DNA of 64,000 nucleotides from Verrucomicrobiaceae bacterium (lineage in GTDB: Bacteria > Verrucomicrobiota > Verrucomicrobiia > Verrucomicrobiales > Verrucomicrobiaceae). A program made the position numbers and the translations under genes. The stretch is taken from the NCBI GenBank assembly GCA_016795465.1, contig JAEUHK010000055.1, forward strand, positions 62,001-126,000. Reading direction: 5' to 3'. Below, piece by piece: positions 19,074 through 26,825 of the stretch (its first letter is position 1; each line of letters opens with the position of its first letter). A model generated the notes under the pieces. The model was not told the origin of the DNA. It made no database searches and was given only the letters and a program-made list of their open reading frames with translations.

Positions 19074-19227
19074 GGTGGGTGGTTTTCGATGAGGGGGCGG
19101 ATTTTAGAGCGGGCGGACAAAACGAAAGCGGAAATCGTCCCCTTTCCTTGTCATGCAGGCAAAAGTGCGTCTCGAAGGGCTGTTTGGATGCTTGTCAGCC
19201 TCCAATCACCTGCCTACCATCCACTAA

Positions 19228-20013
19228 ATGAACGCGCCAAACCTGTCCCGGCTTCTTCCCTGCCTGCTTTTTGTCCTGACCGCCGCCCTGCGTGCCGAAG
19301 TGGTCACCACTCCTGTCGAATACACCACCGGCGGCGTCACCTGCGAGGGCTTGCATGTCGTGGATAATGCGAAGACGGGCAAGCTGCCATCCGTGCTCAT
19401 CATTCATCAATGGACCGGTGTGAGCGACAACGAGAAAATGCGGGCCAAAATGCTCGCGGAGCTCGGCTACAATGTCTTCGTCGCTGACATCTATGGCAAA
19501 GGCATCCGCCCTCAGCCGCCGGAGGCTGGCAAAGAGGCCGGGAAATACAAAACCGATCGCAAACTCTATCGCGAACGCCTCCTCGCCGGTCTGGAGCAGC
19601 TCCGCAAGACCCCGCAGGCCGATGCGGCGCAGATCGCGGCCATCGGTTATTGCTTCGGGGGCACCGGCGTTGTCGAGCTCGCCCGCAGTGGTGCGGTCGT
19701 GAAGGGCGTGGTCAGCTTCCACGGCGGGCTCGACTCCCCTGCCCCGGCGGATGGCAAGAACATTAAAGGCAAGGTGCTCGCCCTGCACGGTGCGGACGAT
19801 CCTTTCGTGCCCGCGAAGGACCTCGCGGCCTTCGAGCAGGAGATGAAGGACGCGGGCGTGGACTACAAGCTCGTGCAGTATCCCGGTGCGGTGCATGCCT
19901 TCACCCAAAAGGCCGCCGGCAATGACAACAGCAAGGGAGCCGCCTACAACGAATCCGCCGACAAAGCCTCGTGGGAGGAGATGAAGGCCTTCTTTGACCG
20001 GCTCTTCAAATAA
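19228..20013 (+). CDS. Secreted dienelactone hydrolase-family protein
   Basis: 261 residues with a signal peptide at about 1-22 (LLPCLLFVLTAALRA). An alpha/beta hydrolase of the dienelactone hydrolase family: nucleophile elbow GYCFGG with cysteine as nucleophile, acid in HGADDPFVP, and histidine in PGAVHAFT near the C-terminus, in the expected order. YNVFVADIYGKGIRP is a typical DLH strand. The secreted form is common in Verrucomicrobia and Planctomycetes and probably hydrolyses esters or lactones outside the cytoplasm; true dienelactone activity is not implied. Followed after 13 nt by a TraB/GumN-like gene, likely in the same transcript. Confidence 0.9.
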   Translation: MNAPNLSRLLPCLLFVLTAALRAEVVTTPVEYTTGGVTCEGLHVVDNAKTGKLPSVLIIHQWTGVSDNEKMRAKMLAELGYNVFVADIYGKGIRPQPPEAGKEAGKYKTDRKLYRERLLAGLEQLRKTPQADAAQIAAIGYCFGGTGVVELARSGAVVKGVVSFHGGLDSPAPADGKNIKGKVLALHGADDPFVPAKDLAAFEQEMKDAGVDYKLVQYPGAVHAFTQKAAGNDNSKGAAYNESADKASWEEMKAFFDRLFK

Positions 20014-20026
20014 TACCATCACCGCC

Positions 20027-20908
20027 ATGAAGCGCCGCGCTCTCGTCTTTTGCTGGTGCATGCTTTCCGGCATGGTTTGGGCCGCGGAGCCATCGAAAAG
20101 CTCCACCGACTACGTGCGCTTTGTCAAAGGCGATGAGGGGGACAGCCTCGAAACGGCCGTCGTGCGTTTCGAGTCGCCTCAAAAGATCATCGTCGATCTC
20201 ATCGGTGCCATTCACATCGCCGACAAAAGCTATTACGATGCACTCAATGTCCGCTTTCGAGGCTACGATGCGGTGCTCTATGAGTTGGTCGGCCCGCCGA
20301 TGCATGAACGCAAAAAGGAGCAGATGAAGCCCGGCGGTGGCAGCGGCAGCCTGCAATGGGTCGGCACGATGCAGACCTTCATGCGGGACACGCTGAAGCT
20401 CCACGGCCAGCTCGAAGGCATCGACTACGCCGCGAAGAACTTCGTGCATGCCGACATGTCCTCCACGCAGTTTCACGACACGCAGGAGCAGAAGCAGGAA
20501 AGCTTTTTGAAGCTCTACCTGAAGCTCTGGCAGGCGCAGCAGGCCGCCGCCGCGAAGGAGGATGGAGACAGCGCCGCGGACTCTGATGCCGCCGCACTCG
20601 CAACGCTCTTCCGCATCATGATGAGCAAGAACGGCTCGCTGGAATTGAAACGTGGCATGGCCTCGCAATTCGATCAGGTCGAGAAGCTCATGAGCGGCGT
20701 CGAGGAAGGCGAAGGCACCGTCATTCTCGGCGAGCGCAACCGCGTGGCCTTCGAGGTGCTCACCAAACAGCTCGCCGCCGGCAAAAAGAAGCTCGCCATC
20801 TTTTACGGAGCCGCCCACCTGCCAGACATGGAGCAGCGCCTAATCAAACGCGGCTTCAAACGCACCTCCACCGAATGGCTTAAAGCCTGGTGGATGCCTT
20901 ATGAGTAA
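20027..20908 (+). CDS. TraB/GumN-family secreted protein
   Basis: 293 residues from the ATG at 20027, which gives a proper signal peptide (MKRRALVFCWCMLSGMVWA). The Tiki/TraB/GumN fold markers are an N-terminal GAIHIADKSYYDAL with its GxxH motif, RFRGYDAVLYELV with the conserved Glu, and a C-terminal second GxxH, FYGAAHLPDMEQRL. Members are thought to be metal-dependent proteases or hydrolases in the periplasm or outer membrane; the function of most bacterial ones is unknown. An alanine/glutamine-rich helical insertion lies at about residues 160-185. It converges on moxR with only 14 nt between them. Confidence 0.85.
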   Translation: MKRRALVFCWCMLSGMVWAAEPSKSSTDYVRFVKGDEGDSLETAVVRFESPQKIIVDLIGAIHIADKSYYDALNVRFRGYDAVLYELVGPPMHERKKEQMKPGGGSGSLQWVGTMQTFMRDTLKLHGQLEGIDYAAKNFVHADMSSTQFHDTQEQKQESFLKLYLKLWQAQQAAAAKEDGDSAADSDAAALATLFRIMMSKNGSLELKRGMASQFDQVEKLMSGVEEGEGTVILGERNRVAFEVLTKQLAAGKKKLAIFYGAAHLPDMEQRLIKRGFKRTSTEWLKAWWMPYE

Positions 20909-20922
20909 CGAAGGGAACCGGT

Positions 20923-21918
20923 TTATTTCCCAACAGTCTCAAGCAGCTTCGCGATGACCTTCTCCACCGTCACCCCTTCGGCTTCAGCTTTGTAGTTCAC
21001 GAGGATGCGGTGGCGCAGCACCGGGAGTGCCATGGCGCGGATGTCGTCCACGGTGACGTGGGTGCGGTTGTGGAGGAGGGCACGGGTTTTGGCGCCGAGG
21101 ACGAGGTTTTGGCTGGCGCGAGTGCCAGCGCCCCAACTGATCCACTGGTTGACGAAGTCGGGCACGCCGTCACGGCCGGGACGGGAGGCGGCGGAGAGGC
21201 GCACGGCGTAGCGGGCAACATCTTCGGCGATGGGGACTTTGCGGACGACTTGCTGGAAGGCGAGGAGTTGCTCGCCGGAGAAAAGACGCTGCACGGGCTC
21301 GCCTTTGCCACTCGTGGTGCGGGTGACGACGGCGACTTCATCGTCCTCGCTGAGGTAGTCGATGACGATGTTGAGCATGAAACGGTCGAGCTGGGCCTCG
21401 GGGAGCGGGTAGGTGCCTTCCTGCTCGATCGGGTTCTGCGTGGCGAGCACGAAGAAGGGCTCAGGCAGGTGCATCGTTTTGCCATTCACAGTGACCTGAT
21501 GCTCCTGCATGGCCTCCAGCAGCGCGGCCTGCGTTTTGGGCGGTGTGCGGTTGATTTCGTCGGCGAGGATCATGTTCGCGAAGACGGGGCCACGGCTGAA
21601 GACGAGTTTGCGGCCTTCGGGACTGTCTTCGAGGATTTCGGTGCCGGTGATGTCGGAGGGCATCAAATCGGGCGTGAACTGGATGCGCTGGAAGCTGAGG
21701 TGGCAGACATCGGCCACGGTTTTGATGAGCAAGGTCTTCGCGAGGCCCGGCGCACCAGTGATGAGGCAGTGACCTCCGGCGAGCAAGGCGATGAGCATCT
21801 CATCGACGACGTGCTGCTGCCCGACGATGACCTTGCCGACCTCGGCGAAGAGACGCTGGCGTGCGGTGGAGAGGAGTTCGACGACCTGGCGTTCGGAGAG
21901 AGGAGCGGATTCGGACAT
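20923..21918 (-). CDS. MoxR-family AAA+ ATPase
   Basis: 331 residues. Walker A is ITGAPGLAKT, Walker B is MILADEINRTPPKTQAALLEAMQE, sensor 1 is FFVLATQNPIEQEGTYPLPEAQLDRF, and the C-terminal lid ends with RHRILVNYKAEAEGV. This is the standard MoxR chaperone layout. MoxR ATPases usually work with a von Willebrand A-domain partner and a DUF58 protein to remodel or insert cofactors into protein complexes. Here the upstream neighbour on the same strand is a YfbK-like protein that has lost its vWA domain, and no DUF58 gene is adjacent, so the client is unknown. Confidence 0.93.
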   Translation of the reverse strand: MSESAPLSERQVVELLSTARQRLFAEVGKVIVGQQHVVDEMLIALLAGGHCLITGAPGLAKTLLIKTVADVCHLSFQRIQFTPDLMPSDITGTEILEDSPEGRKLVFSRGPVFANMILADEINRTPPKTQAALLEAMQEHQVTVNGKTMHLPEPFFVLATQNPIEQEGTYPLPEAQLDRFMLNIVIDYLSEDDEVAVVTRTTSGKGEPVQRLFSGEQLLAFQQVVRKVPIAEDVARYAVRLSAASRPGRDGVPDFVNQWISWGAGTRASQNLVLGAKTRALLHNRTHVTVDDIRAMALPVLRHRILVNYKAEAEGVTVEKVIAKLLETVGK

Positions 21919-22036
21919 GCTGCCTGCTAGAAGTGCAGAAGCAGGGCCGGACTTTCGGGATTTTTCGCGAAAGTGAAGATGACCGCTTTGTCCGACGAGT
22001 TGGACGTGTCTGACAAGTCAGACCCCGAGGGCCACC

Positions 22037-23434
22037 TCACAGCCCGGCGGCCTTTTGCACGTCCTGCACGAGCTTGATGAAGCGGCTGCGCTCGGGGGAT
22101 TCGGTCTTCGAGCGGCTGGCGAGGTTCAGCACGAGCTCGTGGTCGAGGCTGCCGATCTGGCCCATGCCGCGCATGAGCATGCCAAAGCCGACGACGGCGG
22201 ATTCGAAGAGGAAGTCATCGCGGGCGTTGTCGAGCGTGAAGCCACGGTCGAGGACCTGGAGCTTCGAATCATCGAAGGGACCGACGGCCTTCTGCGTGAA
22301 GCGGGTGTTTGGCACGGTGAGCGTGGCGATCTGGCGTGTGGCAGGCGTCTTGAGATCCGATTTGCCGTTGGGCTCAAATTCATACCACACGACATGCGTG
22401 CCGGCCTGATCGAGGTGCGCCGCAGGGATGTGACGCTCGCCGAGCAGGCGGAATTGCTTCACCGAGAGCGGATCAAAGCTGACCTGCATCGGGAAGGCGG
22501 TCTCGCTGGAGCTGATGACAGCGGTTTGATTTGCCGGGAGCTGGATGACGAGGCGCAGCAGGCGGTGTGAGGCATTCCACGGGCAGGTGGCGACCTCTGC
22601 CTGCCACGAGTGGATGAGCAGTTCGGAGGCTTTGAGATGCTTCTCATCAGCCTTGCCCTTCGCGGGAGAGGCAAAGGCCTCACCAGCATTTTTCACCGGT
22701 GCCGGACGGACGAGCGCCGGATGCAGTGTGTAGCGGCTGCCGGGCTCTTTCGAGGTGCTGGCGAAGGCTGGAAGGCTGCGCGGCATCGTGAAGCCGAGCG
22801 AAAGCGATGGCTGCGGTGCCGGAGCGGCAGGCTTCGGAGCCTCGACGACCGTCGTGACGACCACCGGCGCAGGCTTCGGAGTCTCAGCGACGACCACCGG
22901 GGCCTTTTCGACCTTCGGCGCAGCTTCGGGGGCTTTCGCGACGATGACCTCCACCTTCGGCGCGGGAGCTTTGGGAGCCTCGACGACCTCGACGGGCTTG
23001 GTTTGAGGTTTGACCGGCTCGGAAGCGGGCGGCGTGATGTTCGTGGCGAGCGTTGTTTCCACCGGCTGATGCATCTGCCAACCGAGGAGGAAGGCTCCCC
23101 CGGTGAGCGTGATGACGGCGGCGGCTTTCAACACACGGCCGACCCTGTTCCAGATGACGGCAGGTTTCTTCACGGGTGCCGGACGCGGCATCATCGGCTG
23201 CACAAAACGCGGGAGATTTGACGGATGCAGGACGGCGTGACGTTGATCCGGCGAGAGGCGGGCATTCGGGATGGGCGCACCGTGACGCAGGGCATCGGTG
23301 ACGGCCTCGATCTGCTCCAGCTCATGCGCCGAGGCGGAGTTCTCACGCAGCATGGCGTGGATCTCGCGGGCCTGCGTGGCATCGAGCTCGCCGAGGGCGT
23401 AGGCGGTGAAGTGCGGGTTGTCTTGCGGGTTCAT
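22037..23434 (-). CDS. Membrane protein with YfbK/DUF3520-like C-terminus but no vWA domain
   Basis: 465 residues. The N-terminus (AYALGELDATQAREIHAMLR) matches the helical start of anti-sigma or YfbK proteins. A transmembrane helix lies at about 101-119. Residues about 130-240 are rich in proline, lysine, valine and alanine, a periplasmic spacer. The C-terminal part (WNASHRLLRLVIQLPA, AGTHVVWYEFEPN, DFLFESAVVGFGMLMRG) corresponds to the DUF3520 domain that follows the vWA domain in YfbK proteins. The vWA domain and its MIDAS motif DxSxS are absent. The gene starts 15 nt after a sigma-factor gene and precedes moxR, so it could be the membrane anti-sigma factor of that operon. Confidence 0.75.
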   Translation of the reverse strand: MNPQDNPHFTAYALGELDATQAREIHAMLRENSASAHELEQIEAVTDALRHGAPIPNARLSPDQRHAVLHPSNLPRFVQPMMPRPAPVKKPAVIWNRVGRVLKAAAVITLTGGAFLLGWQMHQPVETTLATNITPPASEPVKPQTKPVEVVEAPKAPAPKVEVIVAKAPEAAPKVEKAPVVVAETPKPAPVVVTTVVEAPKPAAPAPQPSLSLGFTMPRSLPAFASTSKEPGSRYTLHPALVRPAPVKNAGEAFASPAKGKADEKHLKASELLIHSWQAEVATCPWNASHRLLRLVIQLPANQTAVISSSETAFPMQVSFDPLSVKQFRLLGERHIPAAHLDQAGTHVVWYEFEPNGKSDLKTPATRQIATLTVPNTRFTQKAVGPFDDSKLQVLDRGFTLDNARDDFLFESAVVGFGMLMRGMGQIGSLDHELVLNLASRSKTESPERSRFIKLVQDVQKAAGL

Positions 23435-23449
23435 GGCACAATAAAAGGG

Positions 23450-23998
23450 TCAATGGTGATGCTGCGGCTGCTCGGTGGATTCCTGCGCGAGGAGTTCCCG
23501 CAGCTTGCGGATGGCGTGATGCATGATGAAGCCCACATTGCCGACGGTGAGGCCGGTGATGTGGGCGATTTCCTGGTAGGAGCAGTCGTGGAGAAACTTG
23601 AGGCGGATGACCTCGCGTTGGTTCGGCCGCAAGCGGTCCACGCAACGCCAGACATGCTCGTAAAGCTCGCGATTAATGGCGACCTCGCCGGGATCGGGGT
23701 CGTGCGACGGAGATGCCTCGAGGATCTCGTCCTCGCCGAGATCGAGTCGGTGGTCCTTGCGGAGGATGTCGAGGGCACGATTCCGGCAGACGGTGTAGAG
23801 CCAGGATTTGAGATTGTCCCGCACGCGAGCCGGCTCAGTGAGGTAGAGCTTGAGAAGCGAATCCTGCACGACATCGCGGCCACGCTCGATGTCTCCACCG
23901 AGGATGCTGGCTGCGTAGGCGATGAGGTTGCTTTCATGTTGGTCGAGGGCACGCCGCACCAAGATCGAGGCTTCATCCTGGTCGGGGCGTTCTGGCAT
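23450..23998 (-). CDS. ECF-type RNA polymerase sigma factor
   Basis: 182 residues. Region 2 spans about residues 20-85 (AYAASILGGDIERGRDVVQD, LKSWLYTVCRNRALDILRK) and region 4 about 115-170 (LRPNQREVIRLKFLHDCSYQ, then EIAHITGLTVGNVGFIMHHA, a clean helix-turn-helix). The C-terminus ends QPQHHH. It should recruit RNA polymerase to a stress or envelope regulon. The membrane protein that starts 15 nt downstream is the obvious candidate for its anti-sigma factor, and moxR follows on the same strand. Confidence 0.92.
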   Translation of the reverse strand: MPERPDQDEASILVRRALDQHESNLIAYAASILGGDIERGRDVVQDSLLKLYLTEPARVRDNLKSWLYTVCRNRALDILRKDHRLDLGEDEILEASPSHDPDPGEVAINRELYEHVWRCVDRLRPNQREVIRLKFLHDCSYQEIAHITGLTVGNVGFIMHHAIRKLRELLAQESTEQPQHHH

Positions 23999-24124
23999 GC
24001 GTGTAAAGGGCGGGGTGGAACGGGCGGGCGGTGGCCTAAATTAGGCTCTCGCGGGCATTTTGCGGGTGATTTTTCCCTCAGAAAAGGCCAAAGGACCCGC
24101 CGCGTCCCCGTTCCCTGCCCCGCC

Positions 24125-24505
24125 ATGACCGCCCCAAGCACCCTCCGCGTCCGTCTTTCCGCCCTGCTAGGCCTGCTGGCCATCATCCTCGGCTCGATGG
24201 GTGCTCATGGATCGGTGCACGATATGCTCGTGGGGGCGAATGAACTCGATCACTGGAAAACGGCCTCGTTTTACCACCTCACGCATGCCGTGCTCGCCGC
24301 GCTGCTGGCTTTGCTTGGCGAGCGAGGTGGCAAAGCCGCCTCGTGGGCCTGGCGCTTCACCGTCGCCGGCATCTTTCTTTTCAGCGGATCGCTCTATGTG
24401 CTGGCCTACACGCAGGTGAAGTGGCTGGGAGCCGTGACGCCCTTCGGCGGAGTGAGCTTCATGCTCGGCTGGATCTGCCTCGCCGTGGCCAAATGGCGGG
24501 AGTGA
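24125..24505 (+). CDS. DUF423 family small membrane protein
   Basis: 126 residues from the ATG at 24125; the frame is open far upstream but that part is antisense to the sigma operon. Four hydrophobic segments are visible (LSALLGLLAIILGSMGAHG, FYHLTHAVLAALLALLG, FTVAGIFLFSGSLYVLAY, FGGVSFMLGWICLAVAKW), with the DUF423 hallmarks GAHG in helix 1, W-K-TAS-YHL-HA before helix 2, FSGSLY in helix 3 and the closing TPFGG. Function of the family (YgdD-like) is unknown. It is convergent with rnhA, with 6 nt between stops. Confidence 0.92.
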   Translation: MTAPSTLRVRLSALLGLLAIILGSMGAHGSVHDMLVGANELDHWKTASFYHLTHAVLAALLALLGERGGKAASWAWRFTVAGIFLFSGSLYVLAYTQVKWLGAVTPFGGVSFMLGWICLAVAKWRE

Positions 24506-24511
24506 CCTGCC

Positions 24512-25006
24512 TCAGCCTTCCGCGGCCTTAAAGGCCTGCAAAGCCTCCGCGAGGCCCAGCTCACCGTGCTTCTCTTTCACCTTCGCGATGGCCTGCTGGA
24601 CGAGTTCGTCACAGCGTTCGTTGAGGTCATTGCCCGCGTGGCCCTTCACCCAGTGCCAGCGGACCTTGTGTCGCGAGTTCGCGGTATCGAGCTGCTGCCA
24701 GAGATCGGCGTTTTTGACCGGCTTCTTCGCGGCGGTGCGCCAGCCATTGCGTTTCCAACCGGCCAGCCACTGCGTGATGCCGTTGCGGACATATTCGGAG
24801 TCCGTGTGGAAGTCGATGTCGCAGGCTTCTTTGAGCATGTTGAGCGATTCGATGGCCGCCATGAGCTCCATGCGATTGTTCGTCGTGGCCGCGGTGCCGC
24901 CGGTGATCTCGCGCACATGCTTCCCATACTGCAAAACGGCCGCCCAGGCTCCGGGGCCGGGGTTTCCATGGCATCCGCCGTCGCTGTAAATCGTGACCTT
25001 CTTCAT
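24512..25006 (-). CDS. rnhA: Ribonuclease HI
   Basis: 164 residues from the ATG at 25006. The enzyme cuts the RNA strand of RNA-DNA hybrids. All catalytic carboxylates are visible: Asp in YSDGGCHGNPGPGAW, Glu in NNRMELMAAIESL, Asp in HTDSEYVRNGI and Asp in HAGNDLNERCDELV, with the catalytic-loop His (KGHAGN). The basic protrusion of the E. coli type is present (AGWKRNGWRTAAKKPVKN). The start codon overlaps the stop of the upstream DUF3817 gene in an ATGA arrangement, so the two are probably translationally coupled. Confidence 0.97.
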   Translation of the reverse strand: MKKVTIYSDGGCHGNPGPGAWAAVLQYGKHVREITGGTAATTNNRMELMAAIESLNMLKEACDIDFHTDSEYVRNGITQWLAGWKRNGWRTAAKKPVKNADLWQQLDTANSRHKVRWHWVKGHAGNDLNERCDELVQQAIAKVKEKHGELGLAEALQAFKAAEG

Positions 25007-25308
25007 GCCTCGACCTCCACCCAGGTTTTGACGCGACGATCCAGCCAGAAAGGCACAAGCGGGACCAAAGAAGCCGCGAAAAGCATCACCGCACGCCCGA
25101 GGGGCCAGGCGGCCTTTTGCATCGCCAGAAACAAGGTCACGCAAAACAGCACAAACAGGCCACCGTGGATCGAACCGGTGATTTTCACCGCCATCGGCAT
25201 CTGCCAGATATATTTCAGCGGCATCGCAATGCCGAGCAAAACGAGGTAGGACACCGCCTCGGCGAGGGCGGTCCAGCGAAAGGCGTTTACAGCTTGTTGG
25301 CGCGTCAT
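25003..25308 (-). CDS. DUF3817 family membrane protein
   Basis: 101 residues from the ATG at 25308 (MTRQQAVNAFRWTAL). Three hydrophobic helices follow, with the family features FRW-AxAExxSYLxLL in helix 1, a KITGSIHGGLFVLF helix and a last helix ending before LVPFWLDRRV. DUF3817 proteins are small integral membrane proteins of unknown function (YdzA-like). It overlaps the start of rnhA by four nucleotides and is presumably co-expressed with it. Confidence 0.85.
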   Translation of the reverse strand: MTRQQAVNAFRWTALAEAVSYLVLLGIAMPLKYIWQMPMAVKITGSIHGGLFVLFCVTLFLAMQKAAWPLGRAVMLFAASLVPLVPFWLDRRVKTWVEVEA

Positions 25309-25359
25309 GTGCCGGTTCGTAAACACCACGGAAAGCGGGGCTTCAAGCAATCGCCCGCG

Positions 25360-26211
25360 TTATTTCGCACGAACAATCACCGGCGCGATCTGCAAGCACC
25401 GCCAGCTTTCGCCCTTCACCCAGCCGTCGTTGTGACGCAGGATGCAACGCAGCGTGGTGGGTGGCTTGCCGCCGAGGTAGGTGTCGGCCTTGATGAGCTG
25501 GATCGAAAGCGTGCCGTCCGAGTGCAGCGTGATGGTTTGAGGCTTGTCGCTGTCAAACCAGCCATCCTCGGTGAAGACGATGATCTGCTCCGCATCACGC
25601 TGGCTGCGCCGCAGAGCCGCACGAGTATCCGCAGGCCTCAGCGTGAGGGTGATCTCGCGACCTTTTTCGGAGGCTTCGGCCTTCCACACATCGCTGGAGC
25701 GTTCCGCTCGCGCACACTCGGCTTCGAGCAGGGCATGCCACTTCTCATTCACCGTCGAAGTGGTGGAGACAGGCAGCGTGAGGCTCAAATCCATCGCTCC
25801 TGGATGGCAGGTGTTGCCGCAGCACATCCACGAGGCCTTGCCGGAGAGCGTGACAGACTCACCGGGCCTCAAATCCGCCGGCGGCGTGACCTCCGTGCGC
25901 AGCATCACATCCCGATCAAAGCCCTGCGCCTTGATTTGAAACATCAACGTCCTCTCCGGCTCTGGATACACCAGCGGCCCGAACTTCCACCCCTTCGGCA
26001 AATCCCACTTCATCTGCGTCGGCACGCCTACAATGCCAGGGAATCGCCAATACGTATGCCAACCGCGATCATGCTGGATCCAAAGGCCGATGGTGAAGGG
26101 CTTGCCGGGCACGATGGCGGACTGCTCGGAGACGAGCTGGAGCTTGAGACCGGTTTGCGCAAAGGCAACAAAGGGCCAAGCGCAAAGAGCGAAGAGAAGA
26201 CGGAAAAGCAT
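25360..26211 (-). CDS. Secreted DsbD N-terminal domain-like (DsbC-binding) protein
   Basis: 283 residues from the ATG at 26211, giving a signal peptide (MLFRLLFALCAWPFVAFAQ). The mature part resembles the periplasmic alpha domain of DsbD-type thiol-disulfide reductases (LVSEQSAIVPGKPFTIGLWI, GWHTYWRFPGIVGVPTQMKW, SVTLSGKASWMCCGNTCHPG). The CC-x3-C cysteines are where the redox pair of this domain is expected. The membrane and thioredoxin domains of full DsbD are missing, as in many stand-alone Verrucomicrobia and Bacteroidetes homologues. It may carry electrons to periplasmic clients from a separate DsbD or CcdA not seen in the window. The last 100 residues have no clear match. Confidence 0.8.
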   Translation of the reverse strand: MLFRLLFALCAWPFVAFAQTGLKLQLVSEQSAIVPGKPFTIGLWIQHDRGWHTYWRFPGIVGVPTQMKWDLPKGWKFGPLVYPEPERTLMFQIKAQGFDRDVMLRTEVTPPADLRPGESVTLSGKASWMCCGNTCHPGAMDLSLTLPVSTTSTVNEKWHALLEAECARAERSSDVWKAEASEKGREITLTLRPADTRAALRRSQRDAEQIIVFTEDGWFDSDKPQTITLHSDGTLSIQLIKADTYLGGKPPTTLRCILRHNDGWVKGESWRCLQIAPVIVRAK

Positions 26212-26280
26212 ATCATGAAAACGAGCCGCGACAGGCGGTTCCGGCAACCGATTCGAAAGATCGGGAGCAACGATGCCAAA

Positions 26281-26580
26281 TCACGCGCCACGAAGATGAC
26301 GGCGAATCCATGAAGGGCGGCGACGGCAGTCCACCACGGCACGCACTTGAACTACCTGCCCGTCCACCGTGTAAAAAATCGCGAAGGGAAAACGCTTCGA
26401 CAGAGCCCGGTGAAAGTGACGATACGGCTTCCGGTGAATGCCCGCGGTGAGTTGAAGCTGGTCGATATCCGCGAACAGGTTTCTCAGGAAGTAGTCTCCA
26501 AGCCCTGCCTCCTGTTTTTCATAGAAACGATGCCCGTTGATGAGGTCATCTTTGGCGAGCTCGAGGATCTCGATCTTCAT
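26281..26580 (-). CDS. RelE/ParE-family toxin
   Basis: 99 residues from the ATG at 26580. The sequence has the ParE/RelE layout: ILELAKDDLINGHRFYEKQ (first helices), GLGDYFLRNLFADIDQL, HRKPYRHFHRALSKRFPFAIFYTVDG and VVQVRAVVDCRRRPSWI. The last segments contain the conserved RxFP-xxIFY strand and a short helix with basic residues. Such toxins cut mRNA on ribosomes or poison gyrase; which one cannot be read here. Its start overlaps the antitoxin stop by four bases, the standard antitoxin-first operon. Confidence 0.9.
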   Translation of the reverse strand: MKIEILELAKDDLINGHRFYEKQEAGLGDYFLRNLFADIDQLQLTAGIHRKPYRHFHRALSKRFPFAIFYTVDGQVVQVRAVVDCRRRPSWIRRHLRGA

Positions 26581-26795
26581 CGCACGGCCTTCAGGATGTC
26601 TGCTTTTGCTGTTTCCCAATCAATGAACCTCGCCTTTCCGGACTCGATGGCTTCCTCACGCACATCGAGGACCTCTTTTTGCCACGCGGGCACCTCCAGA
26701 TCCGACTCCGCCGCGGAAAGATCATCCCACAACGCCTCCATGACAAAGAGCTTCTCCCGCAGCGGGAGTTCATGAAGGGATTGGAGCGAAATCAT
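26577..26795 (-). CDS. Addiction-module antitoxin (PF09720 type)
   Basis: 72 residues. The family signature is LPLREKLFVMEALWDDLSA, followed by PAWQKEVLDVREEAIESGKA and a C-terminal FIDWETAKADILK; all three parts are typical of the unstable antitoxin family partnered with ParE-like toxins. It should neutralise the toxin encoded immediately downstream (ATGA overlap at 26577-26580) and may repress the operon. It lies between the DsbD-N-like gene and asnS, transcribed in the same direction. Confidence 0.9.
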   Translation of the reverse strand: MISLQSLHELPLREKLFVMEALWDDLSAAESDLEVPAWQKEVLDVREEAIESGKARFIDWETAKADILKAVR

Positions 26796-26825
26796 GACGG
26801 ATGCTATTCGGAAAGCGATTCGAGG

